Under the pieces are notes generated by a model, which saw nothing but the letters and a program-made list of their open reading frames with translations, ran no database searches and was not told where the DNA came from. Below, in pieces: positions 1 through 7,399 of a stretch of DNA of 9,851 bases. A program made the translations under genes and the position numbers. Location: positions 1-9,851 of the forward strand of contig CAMFNC010000016.1 in assembly GCA_945965245.1 (NCBI GenBank), in the 5' to 3' direction. This DNA comes from an uncultured Porphyromonas sp. (GTDB lineage Bacteria; Bacteroidota; Bacteroidia; Bacteroidales; Porphyromonadaceae). The first letter of the stretch is position 1. The number at the start of each line of letters is the position of its first letter.

Positions 1-2201
1 ATAATTAGTGTGCGCTTAGGATAATATCGGGAATCCAAATGCAGGGTGATTTTGGGGAATATTGGGCAGGTGAGGGCATATTCCGGTTGACCGGGGCAGT
101 CCGGATAGAAGCCCATCATGCTAAAAATAGCCCATGCACTCATGGTTCCTGCATCATCGTTGCCGGGTAATCCGTCGGGGGCATTGCGGAAGTATTTGTC
201 CAAGAGTCCGGCAGTGAGTTTTTGGGTACGCCAAGCCTCGGAGGGGATATAGGTAAAAAGGTATGGATAGGCAATATCGGGTTCATTGGCAGGGTCATAC
301 AATCCGCTATCGAACACATGTTGGAGTTTGCTCACAAAAGGCTTTGTGCCACCCATTAATTTAATCAGCCCCGGAATGTCGTGTGGCACGAAAAAGGTGT
401 AACTCCAGGCTGAACCCTCATGAAAGCCGGGCGTAGGATCGAAGTTTTGACCCTGTTTGGGGTCAAAGGGGTAGAGAAAAGTGCCATTTGGCAGCAGTGG
501 GCACAGCGTACCGCTCCGGCTACTGTAATAGCGTTTGTATTGCATGGCTCGGTGGGTATATTCTGCGGCCGGCTGAGGCAAACCTTGTGATTGTGCGAAT
601 TGAGCCAAATTCCAATCTGCCAGATAATATTCCAGAGCGTTGGATACGCTATTGTCGTTTTTTTCGCGTAAGGGGATAAATCCTTTTTTTAGATAGTCAT
701 CGTTATCCGGGCGCAACAGATTTTGAGTGCCGGGTGTATCGGCACCTTTGCGCATGGCTTGCAGGATTTCGGATGCAGGGCAGGGTATAGGCAATCCGCG
801 GCTGTAAGTATCGTTGAGTACGATGATGGCAGGATCTCCCCCCATAGTCAGCGTTTCACGACCGAATAGCTCCCATCTGGGCAGCCATCCTCCTTCCCGG
901 TACATCTCCATGATGCTGCACACCATATCTATTTGTTTCTGCGGATAGAGCAAAGATAGCAGCGGATGTACGTTGCGATAGGTATCCCAAAGGGAAAAAA
1001 CGGTATAACGCGGATGGTCGGTTCGTCCTATATGTAGCGATTCCATTTGCGGATATTCACCTCCGGCATCGTTGAGCAGATTGGGATGTATCAGCAGATG
1101 GTAAAGTGCGGTATAGAAGACGATGCGTTGTTCTTCGGTTCCACCTTCCACTTCCACCACGCCCAGAGCCTGCTCCCAAAGTTCGCGACTCTGTCTGCGT
1201 AGCGTATGGAAGATTGTATCGTTTGGTTGGGTTGCGGTTTGTTCGGCTTGCAGATTGGTCAAAGCTCCGGCTTCGCTCACAAAACTCACGGCAGTCTGCA
1301 CGAAAAGATTGTCGCCAGCCTCCACCTTATAAGAAAGCCATACGCCGATGTCGTCTCCGCTCATTTCGCCCGTATAACGGTCGTAGATTTTATATTTACC
1401 TTGATCCGATTCCCATGCAGCCTCGGCAGCCATGGGACGTTGTTTTTTCCAATAACCGTGTGTGATGGGGCGCTTGGAAAGGCGCATGGCGAAGTATTGG
1501 CGGAATACGGCTTGCGGATTGTAGCAGAATGTGCCCATCAGCTTGCTGCCCACCAAAGTAGAGTCATTGATAAAGTGTATGGTGGCACCACTTTCATTGG
1601 TCAGTCCTTCTCCCAAATTGAGCAGGATGTTGGCGCGCCCTTTTCGGCGATAGGAAAATCGAGCCAAAGCCGTTCGCTCCGTAACGGTAAATTCGGAGCG
1701 AATTTGATATTTATCTAGCGTGGTGGCCAAGTAACCCGGAGTAGCCACGGTTTCGCTCAGTGTGCTGCCGTATTGGCGATAATCGGGTTGCAGCTCACCC
1801 TCCGTAGCCATTAGCAGGAAGCTGCTCATATCCGGACAACCCACTCCGCTTAGATTTACATGGCTGAATCCGGTGCAATAGCGATTGTCCGAACAGAAAG
1901 GTGTGCTCCACCATTGACGATCCTTGTCGTAGCGGTTCAGCGAATCACCCCCCATTACATTAAAAGGCGTCACACTCATCATTCCATTGGGCACGCAGGC
2001 TCCGGGGTGTGTGGCACCGTAATTGGCTGTGCCGATAAAAGGGTTTACATAGTCCGTAAGCAATCGTTGCTGTGCTGTGGCTTTCCCTAAGGAAAACCAT
2101 AACACAGCAACGATTAAGAATAGCTTGCAAATAGCTTGCTTACCAATGGTTGAGGTGCAGAATTTCTTCTCTTGATTTACGTTTTTTATTGCGATGTGCA
2201 T
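1..2201 (-). CDS. Secreted GH92 exo-alpha-mannosidase, 3' end cut by window edge
   Basis: This is a calcium-dependent glycoside hydrolase of family 92, which removes terminal alpha-linked mannose (alpha-1,2, -1,3 or -1,4) from glycans such as N-glycans or yeast mannan. I read 733 residues without a frame break. Residues 1-43 look like a signal peptide: lysines at 12, 13, 21 and 26, a hydrophobic stretch at about 27-38, then ATA before QQ at 44-45. GH92 hallmarks follow: DYVNPFIGT from residue 50, SLWDTYR with W405 and D406, GWLPRWEL, HEGSAW with probable catalytic acid E595, NEPD (639-642), and GNDDAGTMSAW from 680 with probable catalytic base pair D682/D683. Only a short C-terminal piece should be missing. 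The start is nearly forced: an in-frame TAG lies at 2216-2214 and ATG 2201 is the only ATG between it and the hydrophobic core. The gene overlaps the nitroreductase by 62 bases. No SusC/SusD genes are visible, so linkage specificity and target glycan cannot be read here. Confidence 0.95.
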   Translation of the reverse strand, partial: MHIAIKNVNQEKKFCTSTIGKQAICKLFLIVAVLWFSLGKATAQQRLLTDYVNPFIGTANYGATHPGACVPNGMMSVTPFNVMGGDSLNRYDKDRQWWSTPFCSDNRYCTGFSHVNLSGVGCPDMSSFLLMATEGELQPDYRQYGSTLSETVATPGYLATTLDKYQIRSEFTVTERTALARFSYRRKGRANILLNLGEGLTNESGATIHFINDSTLVGSKLMGTFCYNPQAVFRQYFAMRLSKRPITHGYWKKQRPMAAEAAWESDQGKYKIYDRYTGEMSGDDIGVWLSYKVEAGDNLFVQTAVSFVSEAGALTNLQAEQTATQPNDTIFHTLRRQSRELWEQALGVVEVEGGTEEQRIVFYTALYHLLIHPNLLNDAGGEYPQMESLHIGRTDHPRYTVFSLWDTYRNVHPLLSLLYPQKQIDMVCSIMEMYREGGWLPRWELFGRETLTMGGDPAIIVLNDTYSRGLPIPCPASEILQAMRKGADTPGTQNLLRPDNDDYLKKGFIPLREKNDNSVSNALEYYLADWNLAQFAQSQGLPQPAAEYTHRAMQYKRYYSSRSGTLCPLLPNGTFLYPFDPKQGQNFDPTPGFHEGSAWSYTFFVPHDIPGLIKLMGGTKPFVSKLQHVFDSGLYDPANEPDIAYPYLFTYIPSEAWRTQKLTAGLLDKYFRNAPDGLPGNDDAGTMSAWAIFSMMGFYPDCPGQPEYALTCPIFPKITLHLDSRYYPKRTLI
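2061..2116 (-). repeat. 56-base near-perfect inverted repeat in the GH92 signal-peptide region
   Basis: Perfect 13-base arms, AATCGTTGCTGTG (2062-2074) and CACAGCAACGATT (2103-2115), enclose a second inner stem, GGCTTTCC (2079-2086) and GGAAAACC (2091-2098), around the four-base loop CTAA (2087-2090). The 4-base joints between the stems (2075-2078 and 2099-2102) also pair partly. Read as minus-strand mRNA, the 26 opposed positions give 22 Watson-Crick pairs, 3 G-U pairs (2116/2061, 2102/2075 and 2096/2081) and one A-C mismatch, with loop UUAG. It covers GH92 codons 29-47, the hydrophobic core and cleavage site of the signal peptide. It begins 85 bases after the GH92 start codon and 23 bases after the nitroreductase stop. 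There is no T-run on either side, so it is not a standard intrinsic terminator. Confidence 0.85.
2119..2140. repeat. Two tandem copies of an 11-base unit
   Basis: AATAGCTTGCA (2119-2129) is followed directly by AATAGCTTGCT (2130-2140); only the last base differs. The pair fills the space between the large inverted repeat and the nitroreductase stop codon (2142-2140). Within the GH92 reading frame it encodes residues around 21-28, just before the hydrophobic core. The unit is not a multiple of three, so the two copies are read in different frames. The function is unknown. It may be a chance slippage product or part of the same element as the hairpin. Confidence 0.6.
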
Positions 2202-2691
2202 CTTTGCTATATCCTAATAAGATGACCAGTGCCACGCGCTTCCGATCCGGTATGTGCAACACTTGGCGGAGTTTTTTTTCCTGAAACATACCCAGAATGC
2301 AACTGCCCAATCCGGCAGCGCGAGCCGCCAGAGTTATGTGAGCCGTAGCAATGCCGATGTCGAAGTCTGAGAAATTTTCGGTTTGCAGTTTGTTGCCGAT
2401 GCGTGAGAGCCAATTACTGCGTTCTTCCACTACCACAATCTGCGCCGTTGCTTGATGAGCAAAGTGATTGATGGGTACCAATCGGGTGCCGCAGCAAGAT
2501 GCCACGGCATGACGCACTTCGGGGTCTGCGACCAGCACAAAGCTCCACGGTTGGCTGTTGGTGGCCGATGGTGCCAAACGTGCGGCTTCAATAATCTGGA
2601 GCAGAATGTCCGGGTCTATTTCTCGTTCCGTATCGAATTTTCGGTCACTCTGACGTGAGGCCACCAGTTGGCCAAACTCATCAAGATTCAT
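2140..2691 (-). CDS. Nitroreductase-family FMN oxidoreductase
   Basis: A cytoplasmic flavoenzyme of the NfsB/NOX-like nitroreductase superfamily, which uses NAD(P)H to reduce nitro compounds, quinones or flavin-like substrates; the natural substrate cannot be read from sequence. The protein has 183 residues from ATG 2691, normal for the family. The N-terminal SRQSDRKF (residues 12-19) matches the phosphate-binding RxSxRxF signature. LAPSATNSQPWSF (from residue 40) matches the conserved APSxxNxQPW segment. A glycine-rich stretch with an LGYS motif followed by a basic tail (NKKRKSREE) is typical of the C-terminus. I chose ATG 2691 over the in-frame TTG at 2697, which adds two residues; neither has a clear ribosome binding site. 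It starts 29 bases after riboflavin synthase, the source of its likely cofactor precursor, and its 3' end overlaps the GH92 start. Confidence 0.92.
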   Translation of the reverse strand: MNLDEFGQLVASRQSDRKFDTEREIDPDILLQIIEAARLAPSATNSQPWSFVLVADPEVRHAVASCCGTRLVPINHFAHQATAQIVVVEERSNWLSRIGNKLQTENFSDFDIGIATAHITLAARAAGLGSCILGMFQEKKLRQVLHIPDRKRVALVILLGYSKDAHRNKKRKSREEILHLNHW

Positions 2692-2720
2692 ATGCAATGT
2701 GCCGGGATCATAAGCTGGGA

Positions 2721-3329
2721 TTATAAGTTTTCGTATTCCTGCATTTTGGCCAGATATTTACCCACAATATCGAATTCCAAATTGACTATAGTGCCGGCTT
2801 CGATGCGGCAGAAATTGGTGTGGTCATGAGTATAGGGGATAATGGCCACACGAAAGCTGTTCAATTCCGAGTTGCACACCGTAAGGCTTACACCGTTTAC
2901 GCATACCGAGCCTTTTTCCACTGTCATATAACCTCGGCGAGCCATTTTGGGGTTTAGGGCATATTCAAAGGTGTAATACCAACTGCCGTCCATCTCTTCC
3001 ACCTGCTTACATACAGCGGTCTGATCCACATGTCCCTGCACGATATGGCCGTCCAGTCTGCCACCCATTATCATACTGCGTTCGATATTTACAAGGTCGC
3101 CCTCTCGGAGCAGTCCCAGGTTGCTGCGTTCCAAAGTTTCTTGCACGGCGGTAACCGTATAGGTGCCGTTTTCGATGCGCACAACCGTGAGACAGACGCC
3201 GTTGTGAGCAATGCTTTGGTCGATGCTCAGCTCATCCACGAATGAGCAGCGCATGGTGATATGTAAGTTGGTCTTTTCGCGTTCCAATGCCACTACTTGG
3301 GCATATTCTTCTACAATTCCTGAAAACAT
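2721..3329 (-). CDS. ribE: Riboflavin synthase, alpha subunit
   Basis: Catalyses the last step of riboflavin synthesis: two molecules of 6,7-dimethyl-8-ribityllumazine dismutate to riboflavin and the pyrimidinedione precursor. At 202 residues it has the usual length, and it shows the two tandem lumazine-binding domains of the family. Domain 1 opens with MFSGIVEE (1-8, usually MFTGIVE), contains NGVCLTV (43-49), and ends near GRLDGHIVQGHVD (90-102). Domain 2 repeats the pattern with VEKGSVCVNGVSLTV (137-151) and IPYTHDHTNF. The C-terminal helix has the typical KYLAKM. H42 in AHNGVCLTV stands where many homologues have V. It lies 33 bases after thiL and 29 before the nitroreductase. No RFN riboswitch-like element lies in the short leader, so it is probably expressed from the operon promoter. 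The symbol ribE follows E. coli-style usage; B. subtilis calls the same enzyme ribB or ribE. Confidence 0.97.
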   Translation of the reverse strand: MFSGIVEEYAQVVALEREKTNLHITMRCSFVDELSIDQSIAHNGVCLTVVRIENGTYTVTAVQETLERSNLGLLREGDLVNIERSMIMGGRLDGHIVQGHVDQTAVCKQVEEMDGSWYYTFEYALNPKMARRGYMTVEKGSVCVNGVSLTVCNSELNSFRVAIIPYTHDHTNFCRIEAGTIVNLEFDIVGKYLAKMQEYENL

Positions 3330-3362
3330 GAAGATATGATATTATAATAAATTACTGAATGA

Positions 3363-4400
3363 TTATTCTTTGAATGCGTTCCACCCTTGAGCCTGCAATT
3401 CGATTTCGCTACCATCTGCTGTAATCATAGCTACACCCAAATGGGCATCGGTAACGTGACCGATGAGATGCACGTCTTCCAAATCCGAAATCTGATCATG
3501 CAGTGCCAGAGGCAAAGTGAAGAGCAATTCGTAATCTTCACCTCCGTTCAGTGCAGCGGTAATGGGGTGCAAATTCATTTGCTCTGCCAGCGATGTGGTC
3601 TGATAGTCAATGGGTAATCTGTTTTCGTATATGCGGATGCCCACACCGCTTTTTCGGGCTATGTGCAACAATTCGGATGATAACCCGTCCGAAATGTCCA
3701 TCATGGCGGTTGGTTTCATGTCGGCTTGGTGCAGAGCGGCTGCCACGTCTTTGCGTGCTTCCGGTTTCAATTGTCGCTCCAATAGGTATTCATAGCCTTC
3801 GAATGCAGGCGTAAATCCACCGGTTTCACCTTGAAAGACTTTCTTTTCGCGCTCCAGAAGTCTCAGCCCCATATAGGCTGCACCCAGATTGCCCGTTACG
3901 CAAATCAAGTCTGTAGGCTTAGCTCCATTCCGATAGGTTATTTTTTCAGCTGCGGCTTCTCCTATGCAAGTGATGCTTAGGGTAAGACCGGTCATGGAAG
4001 CACAGGTGTCGCCTCCCACCAAATCCACGTGATAATGTTCGCAAGCAAGCCGTACCCCTTCATACAACTCTTCGAGGTCTTCCACGGCAAACCGTTTGGA
4101 AACCCCGATGGAGAGTGTGATTTGCTTGGGCGTTCCCATCATGGCGTAAATGTCGGAGAAGTTTACCACGCACGCCTTATAACCTAAATGTTTGAGAGGG
4201 CAATAAGTAAGGTCGAAGTGTATGCCCTCTAGAAGCATATCCGTGGTGACTAAGGTTTGGAGCGATGCGGTGGGTTGGATTACGGCAGCATCATCGCCGA
4301 TACCCATTACCGTGGTTGGGTGGTAATGTTTGATATTTTGGGTCAGTCTGTCTATCAAGGCGAATTCGCCTAAAGCGGAGATTTCAGTTTTTGACATCAT
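3363..4400 (-). CDS. thiL: Thiamine-monophosphate kinase
   Basis: ATP-dependent cytoplasmic kinase that turns thiamine monophosphate into thiamine diphosphate, the active cofactor. The 345 residues fit the ThiL/PurM-like fold. The N-terminal GEFALIDRL (11-19) is followed by IGDDAAV with metal-binding D36 and D37. Then come TTDML (52-56) with EGIHFDL, a long conserved segment ending NFSDIYAMMG (80-89), LVGGDT (127-132), MDISDGLSSELL (234-245) and NGGEDYELLFT (285-295). All acidic residues expected for Mg and ATP binding appear present. The tail GWNAF corresponds to the GWDHF-like ending of the family. ATG 4400 is followed at once by a second ATG at 4397, so the protein may be one residue shorter. 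It lies 14 bases after lpxK. I see no other thiamine gene and no TPP riboswitch in the window. Confidence 0.97.
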   Translation of the reverse strand: MMSKTEISALGEFALIDRLTQNIKHYHPTTVMGIGDDAAVIQPTASLQTLVTTDMLLEGIHFDLTYCPLKHLGYKACVVNFSDIYAMMGTPKQITLSIGVSKRFAVEDLEELYEGVRLACEHYHVDLVGGDTCASMTGLTLSITCIGEAAAEKITYRNGAKPTDLICVTGNLGAAYMGLRLLEREKKVFQGETGGFTPAFEGYEYLLERQLKPEARKDVAAALHQADMKPTAMMDISDGLSSELLHIARKSGVGIRIYENRLPIDYQTTSLAEQMNLHPITAALNGGEDYELLFTLPLALHDQISDLEDVHLIGHVTDAHLGVAMITADGSEIELQAQGWNAFKE

Positions 4401-4414
4401 AAAATAAGTTGAGT

Positions 4415-5503
4415 CTATTCTTCGGACTTGTTTTTGAATGCCGTTTTCCGTATCATCTTGCAGAAATCGGATTCGGAATCGAAAAGAAATCGAATGCGAA
4501 TAGGAATATAGTATAAATGTTTGCGTAGTTCATCAGAGAAATAAGGCTCAAATTCCCTTAGTCTGACAGCGTCTTTTTCGGTGGTCATCACTACTGCTTG
4601 GGGATGTTTATCCAGCAAGGTGTGGAGCCGGTGGTTGATTTCTTCGATGTCTTTGCAGGTGAAATTGTGATGGTCGGCAAAGGTTAGTTTCTCCACAAGC
4701 CGATATTTGGATCGGATGTGCTCCCAAAAAGGTTCAGCTTTGGCGATTCCCGTAAGAGCCAAAGCCACGGTTTGTAGAGCAAGTTCCGCGCTTGCTTGTG
4801 CAGATATAAGGCTTATGGGGGAGCAATATTCGATTTGGGTGAAGTAAAGTCTTTGGTGTGGTAGCAGTGAGAGGTCGCGGTGGTAAATTCTGCGGTCTAT
4901 GGGCAGGATGCTGTCCGGACATTTGGTTACCACGATGCAGTCTGCACGGAAAAGCGCAGTCATCGGTTCGCGCAGTCGGCCGGCGGGTAGCAGCATATCA
5001 CAGGACATGGGATGGTTGTAATCCGTCAGAATAATGGAAAATGAAGGTTTCACGCTTCGATGCTGAAATCCATCGTCCAATAATATCAGTTCGGGTCGAG
5101 TGTTTTCGTGCTCTGCCATCAGTTTGCATATGGCACGCCTGCGATTACCATCGACCACTACCCGGGTGCCCGGAAATTTCTGTTTGATTTGTTTCGGCTC
5201 ATCCCCGATTTCATGTACTGTGGATTGGAGGGTGGCCTCTTGCATACCGCCCGATTTGCGTTTATATCCCCGACTGACCACCGCTACGCGATAGTGGGGG
5301 CTGAAATGCCGCGCCAAAAATTCCACGTGCGGAGTTTTGCCGGTGCCGCCAACGGTAATATTGCCCACACAGATAATGGGAACGGGGTATTCCTCCTGCT
5401 TCAAAACCCCGTGGTCGTATAAGAAATTGCGCAACCGAACTACTGCCCCATACAACCATGCAAGGGGGGTGAGCCAGTAGTTCGGTCGCGCAATGTGCTT
5501 CAT
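4415..5503 (-). CDS. lpxK: Tetraacyldisaccharide 4'-kinase (lipid A synthesis)
   Basis: Phosphorylates the 4' position of the tetraacylated disaccharide-1-phosphate to give lipid IVA, at the cytoplasmic face of the inner membrane. Its presence shows a Gram-negative envelope. The protein has 362 residues, within the family range. An amphipathic or hydrophobic N-terminus (about 9-28, WLTPLAWLYGAVVRL) fits membrane association. The P-loop GNITVGGTGKTP (47-58) is intact. It is followed by SRGYKRK (78-84), GDEPKQI (100-106), LLDDGFQHR (141-149), LLPAGRLREP (171-180) and the C-terminal TTEKDAVRLRE. The start at 5503 places the protein 14 bases after the sppA stop and matches the usual short N-terminus before the P-loop. 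Tight spacing on both sides makes co-transcription with sppA and thiL likely. Nothing appears truncated. Confidence 0.97.
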   Translation of the reverse strand: MKHIARPNYWLTPLAWLYGAVVRLRNFLYDHGVLKQEEYPVPIICVGNITVGGTGKTPHVEFLARHFSPHYRVAVVSRGYKRKSGGMQEATLQSTVHEIGDEPKQIKQKFPGTRVVVDGNRRRAICKLMAEHENTRPELILLDDGFQHRSVKPSFSIILTDYNHPMSCDMLLPAGRLREPMTALFRADCIVVTKCPDSILPIDRRIYHRDLSLLPHQRLYFTQIEYCSPISLISAQASAELALQTVALALTGIAKAEPFWEHIRSKYRLVEKLTFADHHNFTCKDIEEINHRLHTLLDKHPQAVVMTTEKDAVRLREFEPYFSDELRKHLYYIPIRIRFLFDSESDFCKMIRKTAFKNKSEE

Positions 5504-5517
5504 TTGTCAGGATGGGT

Positions 5518-7311
5518 TTAGTATGCAGTAAATCCGTATGGCAGGCGGGTCATGATTCCCATTTGTTGAGCCTCCCGATAATTGCGAATCAGCTCCAATT
5601 CTTCACGTCCCAAAATGCGTTCCAGAAGACGTACTTCCAGGTCACGGTCGTTGCGCTTCAAGATTAAATCCAGGATGGTGGGCTGGGGTGTGCGATCATA
5701 TACCGTATGATATTTTTTCAGATTGGCCAGTTTGGCAGCAGCTTTGATGGCTTCGTCCATACCTCCTATTTCATCCACCAAACCAATCTCCTTGGCGGTG
5801 GTACCCAACCATACATGTCCTTGGGCAATGGAGTCCACGCCGGCTTTGGTCATTTTACGACCGTCTGCCACACGTGAGATAAACGTATCGTAGCCACGCT
5901 CAATCTCCATTTGCACAAGTGCGCGCTCCTCATTGCCCATAGGCTTAATTAATCCTACCGTGTTGCCAGTGGCCATTAGCATATCGGCATAGGGTGAGGT
6001 TTTCACCACATCTGCATCAATACCCATTTTGTTGGCCAGTTTGGCTGCATTTGGCACTTGACCGAAGATGCCGATTGAGCCGGTAAGTGTATTGGGCTCT
6101 GCAAAAATCATATTTGCAGCTGCGGAGATGTAATATCCGCCGGAGGCTGCATAGTCGCCCATGCTGATAACGATGGGTTTGTTTTTCTTCACATTTTTCA
6201 CCTGATGCCAGATTTGCTCGCTTAAGAAAGCACTGCCACCGGGAGAGTTTACGCGCATGACCACAGCCTTGATGTCTTTGTCTTCGGCCAGAGCTTTGAG
6301 TTGCTTGGTCAGTTGCTCGCTGATGCCCGTATTTACCTTATATTGATTGGCTGCCTGTGGCATGATGGCACCTTCGGCATATACCACGGCAATAGGGTCG
6401 CCCTCATGTTTGTGTTTGGCCTTTCCCAGCATATCGGGCACAGACACAAGACGCGGTTTTTCGTCTTTGTCCAATCCCGATTTGGTTGCCAGATAGGCTT
6501 CCAAATCTTCGCGATACATTAGTGAGTCCACCAATCCTTGCTTAATGAAGTTAGAGCCTTCGGACATTGCATCGCCACGTTCGGCAAACATTTTCAACGC
6601 ATCGGGGGTTACTTTGCGAGATTCGGCAATAGTATTGATGATATTATTCCACAGGCCATTGATATACAAGCTGAGTTGTTCGCGGTTAGCTTCGCTGAAG
6701 CGATCCAGTGTATAGGGTTCTACCGCTCCCTTGTATGTGCCCACTTTGAATGTTAGCATCTCTACTCCTAACTTGTCCAATGCTCTTTTATAGAAAAGAG
6801 TAGAGGCTGCTACTCCAACTAAATTGACCTTGCCCAACGGATTAAGAAAAATCCGGTTGGCCACACTGCTCAGATAATATCCTTTCTGTGAGTAGTTATC
6901 ACCATACGCCACAATGAATTTGCCTGACTTTTTGAAGTCTTCCAATGCACGGCGCACTTCTTCCAATGATGCCATACCCGTCATGGGCATCTCCGTATTC
7001 AAGTAGATACCCTTGATGTTCGGATTGTTTTTGGCAATGCGGATGGCTTCGATAGCATCGGATAGCGAATAAGCCGTGGCAGTGGGCGAAAGATTGGCAA
7101 AAGGGTCTTGCGTAACCACTTCGGGTAATTCATCGAAACCGATTTTGAGGATAGAGTTGGAGCGTAGCTCTACTGTTTCCGTTTGGGTAATGGAAGACGC
7201 CATGCTGGTAATCCAACCTACCATAATAAATAAGGAAATGCACAGCAAGATGATGCCGGCAGCGATGACTCCCAAGAGGGAGGCAAAAAACATTTTGAAA
7301 AACTCTTTCAT
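5518..7311 (-). CDS. sppA: Signal peptide peptidase SppA, 67K type
   Basis: Inner-membrane serine protease that digests cleaved signal peptides, using a Ser/Lys dyad. From ATG 7311 it has 597 residues, close to the E. coli enzyme. Residues 8-33 form one transmembrane anchor after the charged start MKEFFK. The N-terminal half of the duplicated ClpP-like fold carries the probable catalytic lysine K194 in GTYKGAVEPY. The C-terminal half carries the nucleophile S390 in GDYAASGGYY, plus RVNSPGGS (353-360), which lines the oxyanion hole, and LTGSIGIFG. The spacing of 196 residues between K and S is near the 200 of E. coli (K209/S409). An in-frame ATG at 7374 would add 21 residues. I reject it because a promoter-like TATATTTG lies downstream of it and the shorter form has the classical anchor. 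It is the first gene of the leftward operon, divergent from the DUF4494 gene. Confidence 0.95.
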   Translation of the reverse strand: MKEFFKMFFASLLGVIAAGIILLCISLFIMVGWITSMASSITQTETVELRSNSILKIGFDELPEVVTQDPFANLSPTATAYSLSDAIEAIRIAKNNPNIKGIYLNTEMPMTGMASLEEVRRALEDFKKSGKFIVAYGDNYSQKGYYLSSVANRIFLNPLGKVNLVGVAASTLFYKRALDKLGVEMLTFKVGTYKGAVEPYTLDRFSEANREQLSLYINGLWNNIINTIAESRKVTPDALKMFAERGDAMSEGSNFIKQGLVDSLMYREDLEAYLATKSGLDKDEKPRLVSVPDMLGKAKHKHEGDPIAVVYAEGAIMPQAANQYKVNTGISEQLTKQLKALAEDKDIKAVVMRVNSPGGSAFLSEQIWHQVKNVKKNKPIVISMGDYAASGGYYISAAANMIFAEPNTLTGSIGIFGQVPNAAKLANKMGIDADVVKTSPYADMLMATGNTVGLIKPMGNEERALVQMEIERGYDTFISRVADGRKMTKAGVDSIAQGHVWLGTTAKEIGLVDEIGGMDEAIKAAAKLANLKKYHTVYDRTPQPTILDLILKRNDRDLEVRLLERILGREELELIRNYREAQQMGIMTRLPYGFTAY

Positions 7312-7339
7312 ATCTGTGTTTAGTAATATCCTAATCAAA

Positions 7340-7347
7340 CAAATATA
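7340..7347 (-). promoter_or_regulatory. Candidate -7 box for the sppA operon
   Basis: The minus strand reads TATATTTG, an exact fit to the Bacteroidetes primary sigma -7 consensus TAnnTTTG, placed 28 bases upstream of the sppA ATG at 7311. No TTTG-like -33 element lies at the expected 19-21 base spacing (the sequence there is CCCA-like), so support rests on the -7 box and its position only. Confidence 0.4.
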
Positions 7348-7399
7348 CAGTATTTTGTTGATTATGTGGGACATTTAATCCACAAAAATTACTTGTTCA

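Noticed and set aside
1106..1718. Plus-strand open frames of 119 and 170 codons
   Set aside because: They lie opposite the GH92 gene, whose protein is intact and conserved throughout. The plus-strand translations have no recognisable domain and are antisense shadows.
2061..2116. Inverted repeat as an intrinsic terminator of the nitroreductase
   Set aside because: Neither strand has a run of T after the stem, and the GH92 reading frame passes through it with a good signal peptide.
1..2201. Polysaccharide utilisation locus
   Set aside because: Only one glycosidase is visible, with no SusC, SusD or regulator, and the neighbours are core-genome genes. The region left of the window could change this.
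2692..2697. TTG start for the nitroreductase
   Set aside because: An ATG two codons later gives a normal family N-terminus. TTG starts are less common and there is no ribosome binding site to favour it.
7312..7374. Longer SppA start at 7374
   Set aside because: It adds 21 residues before a perfect charged-then-hydrophobic anchor, and a promoter-like TATATTTG lies inside the extension, so ATG 7311 fits better.
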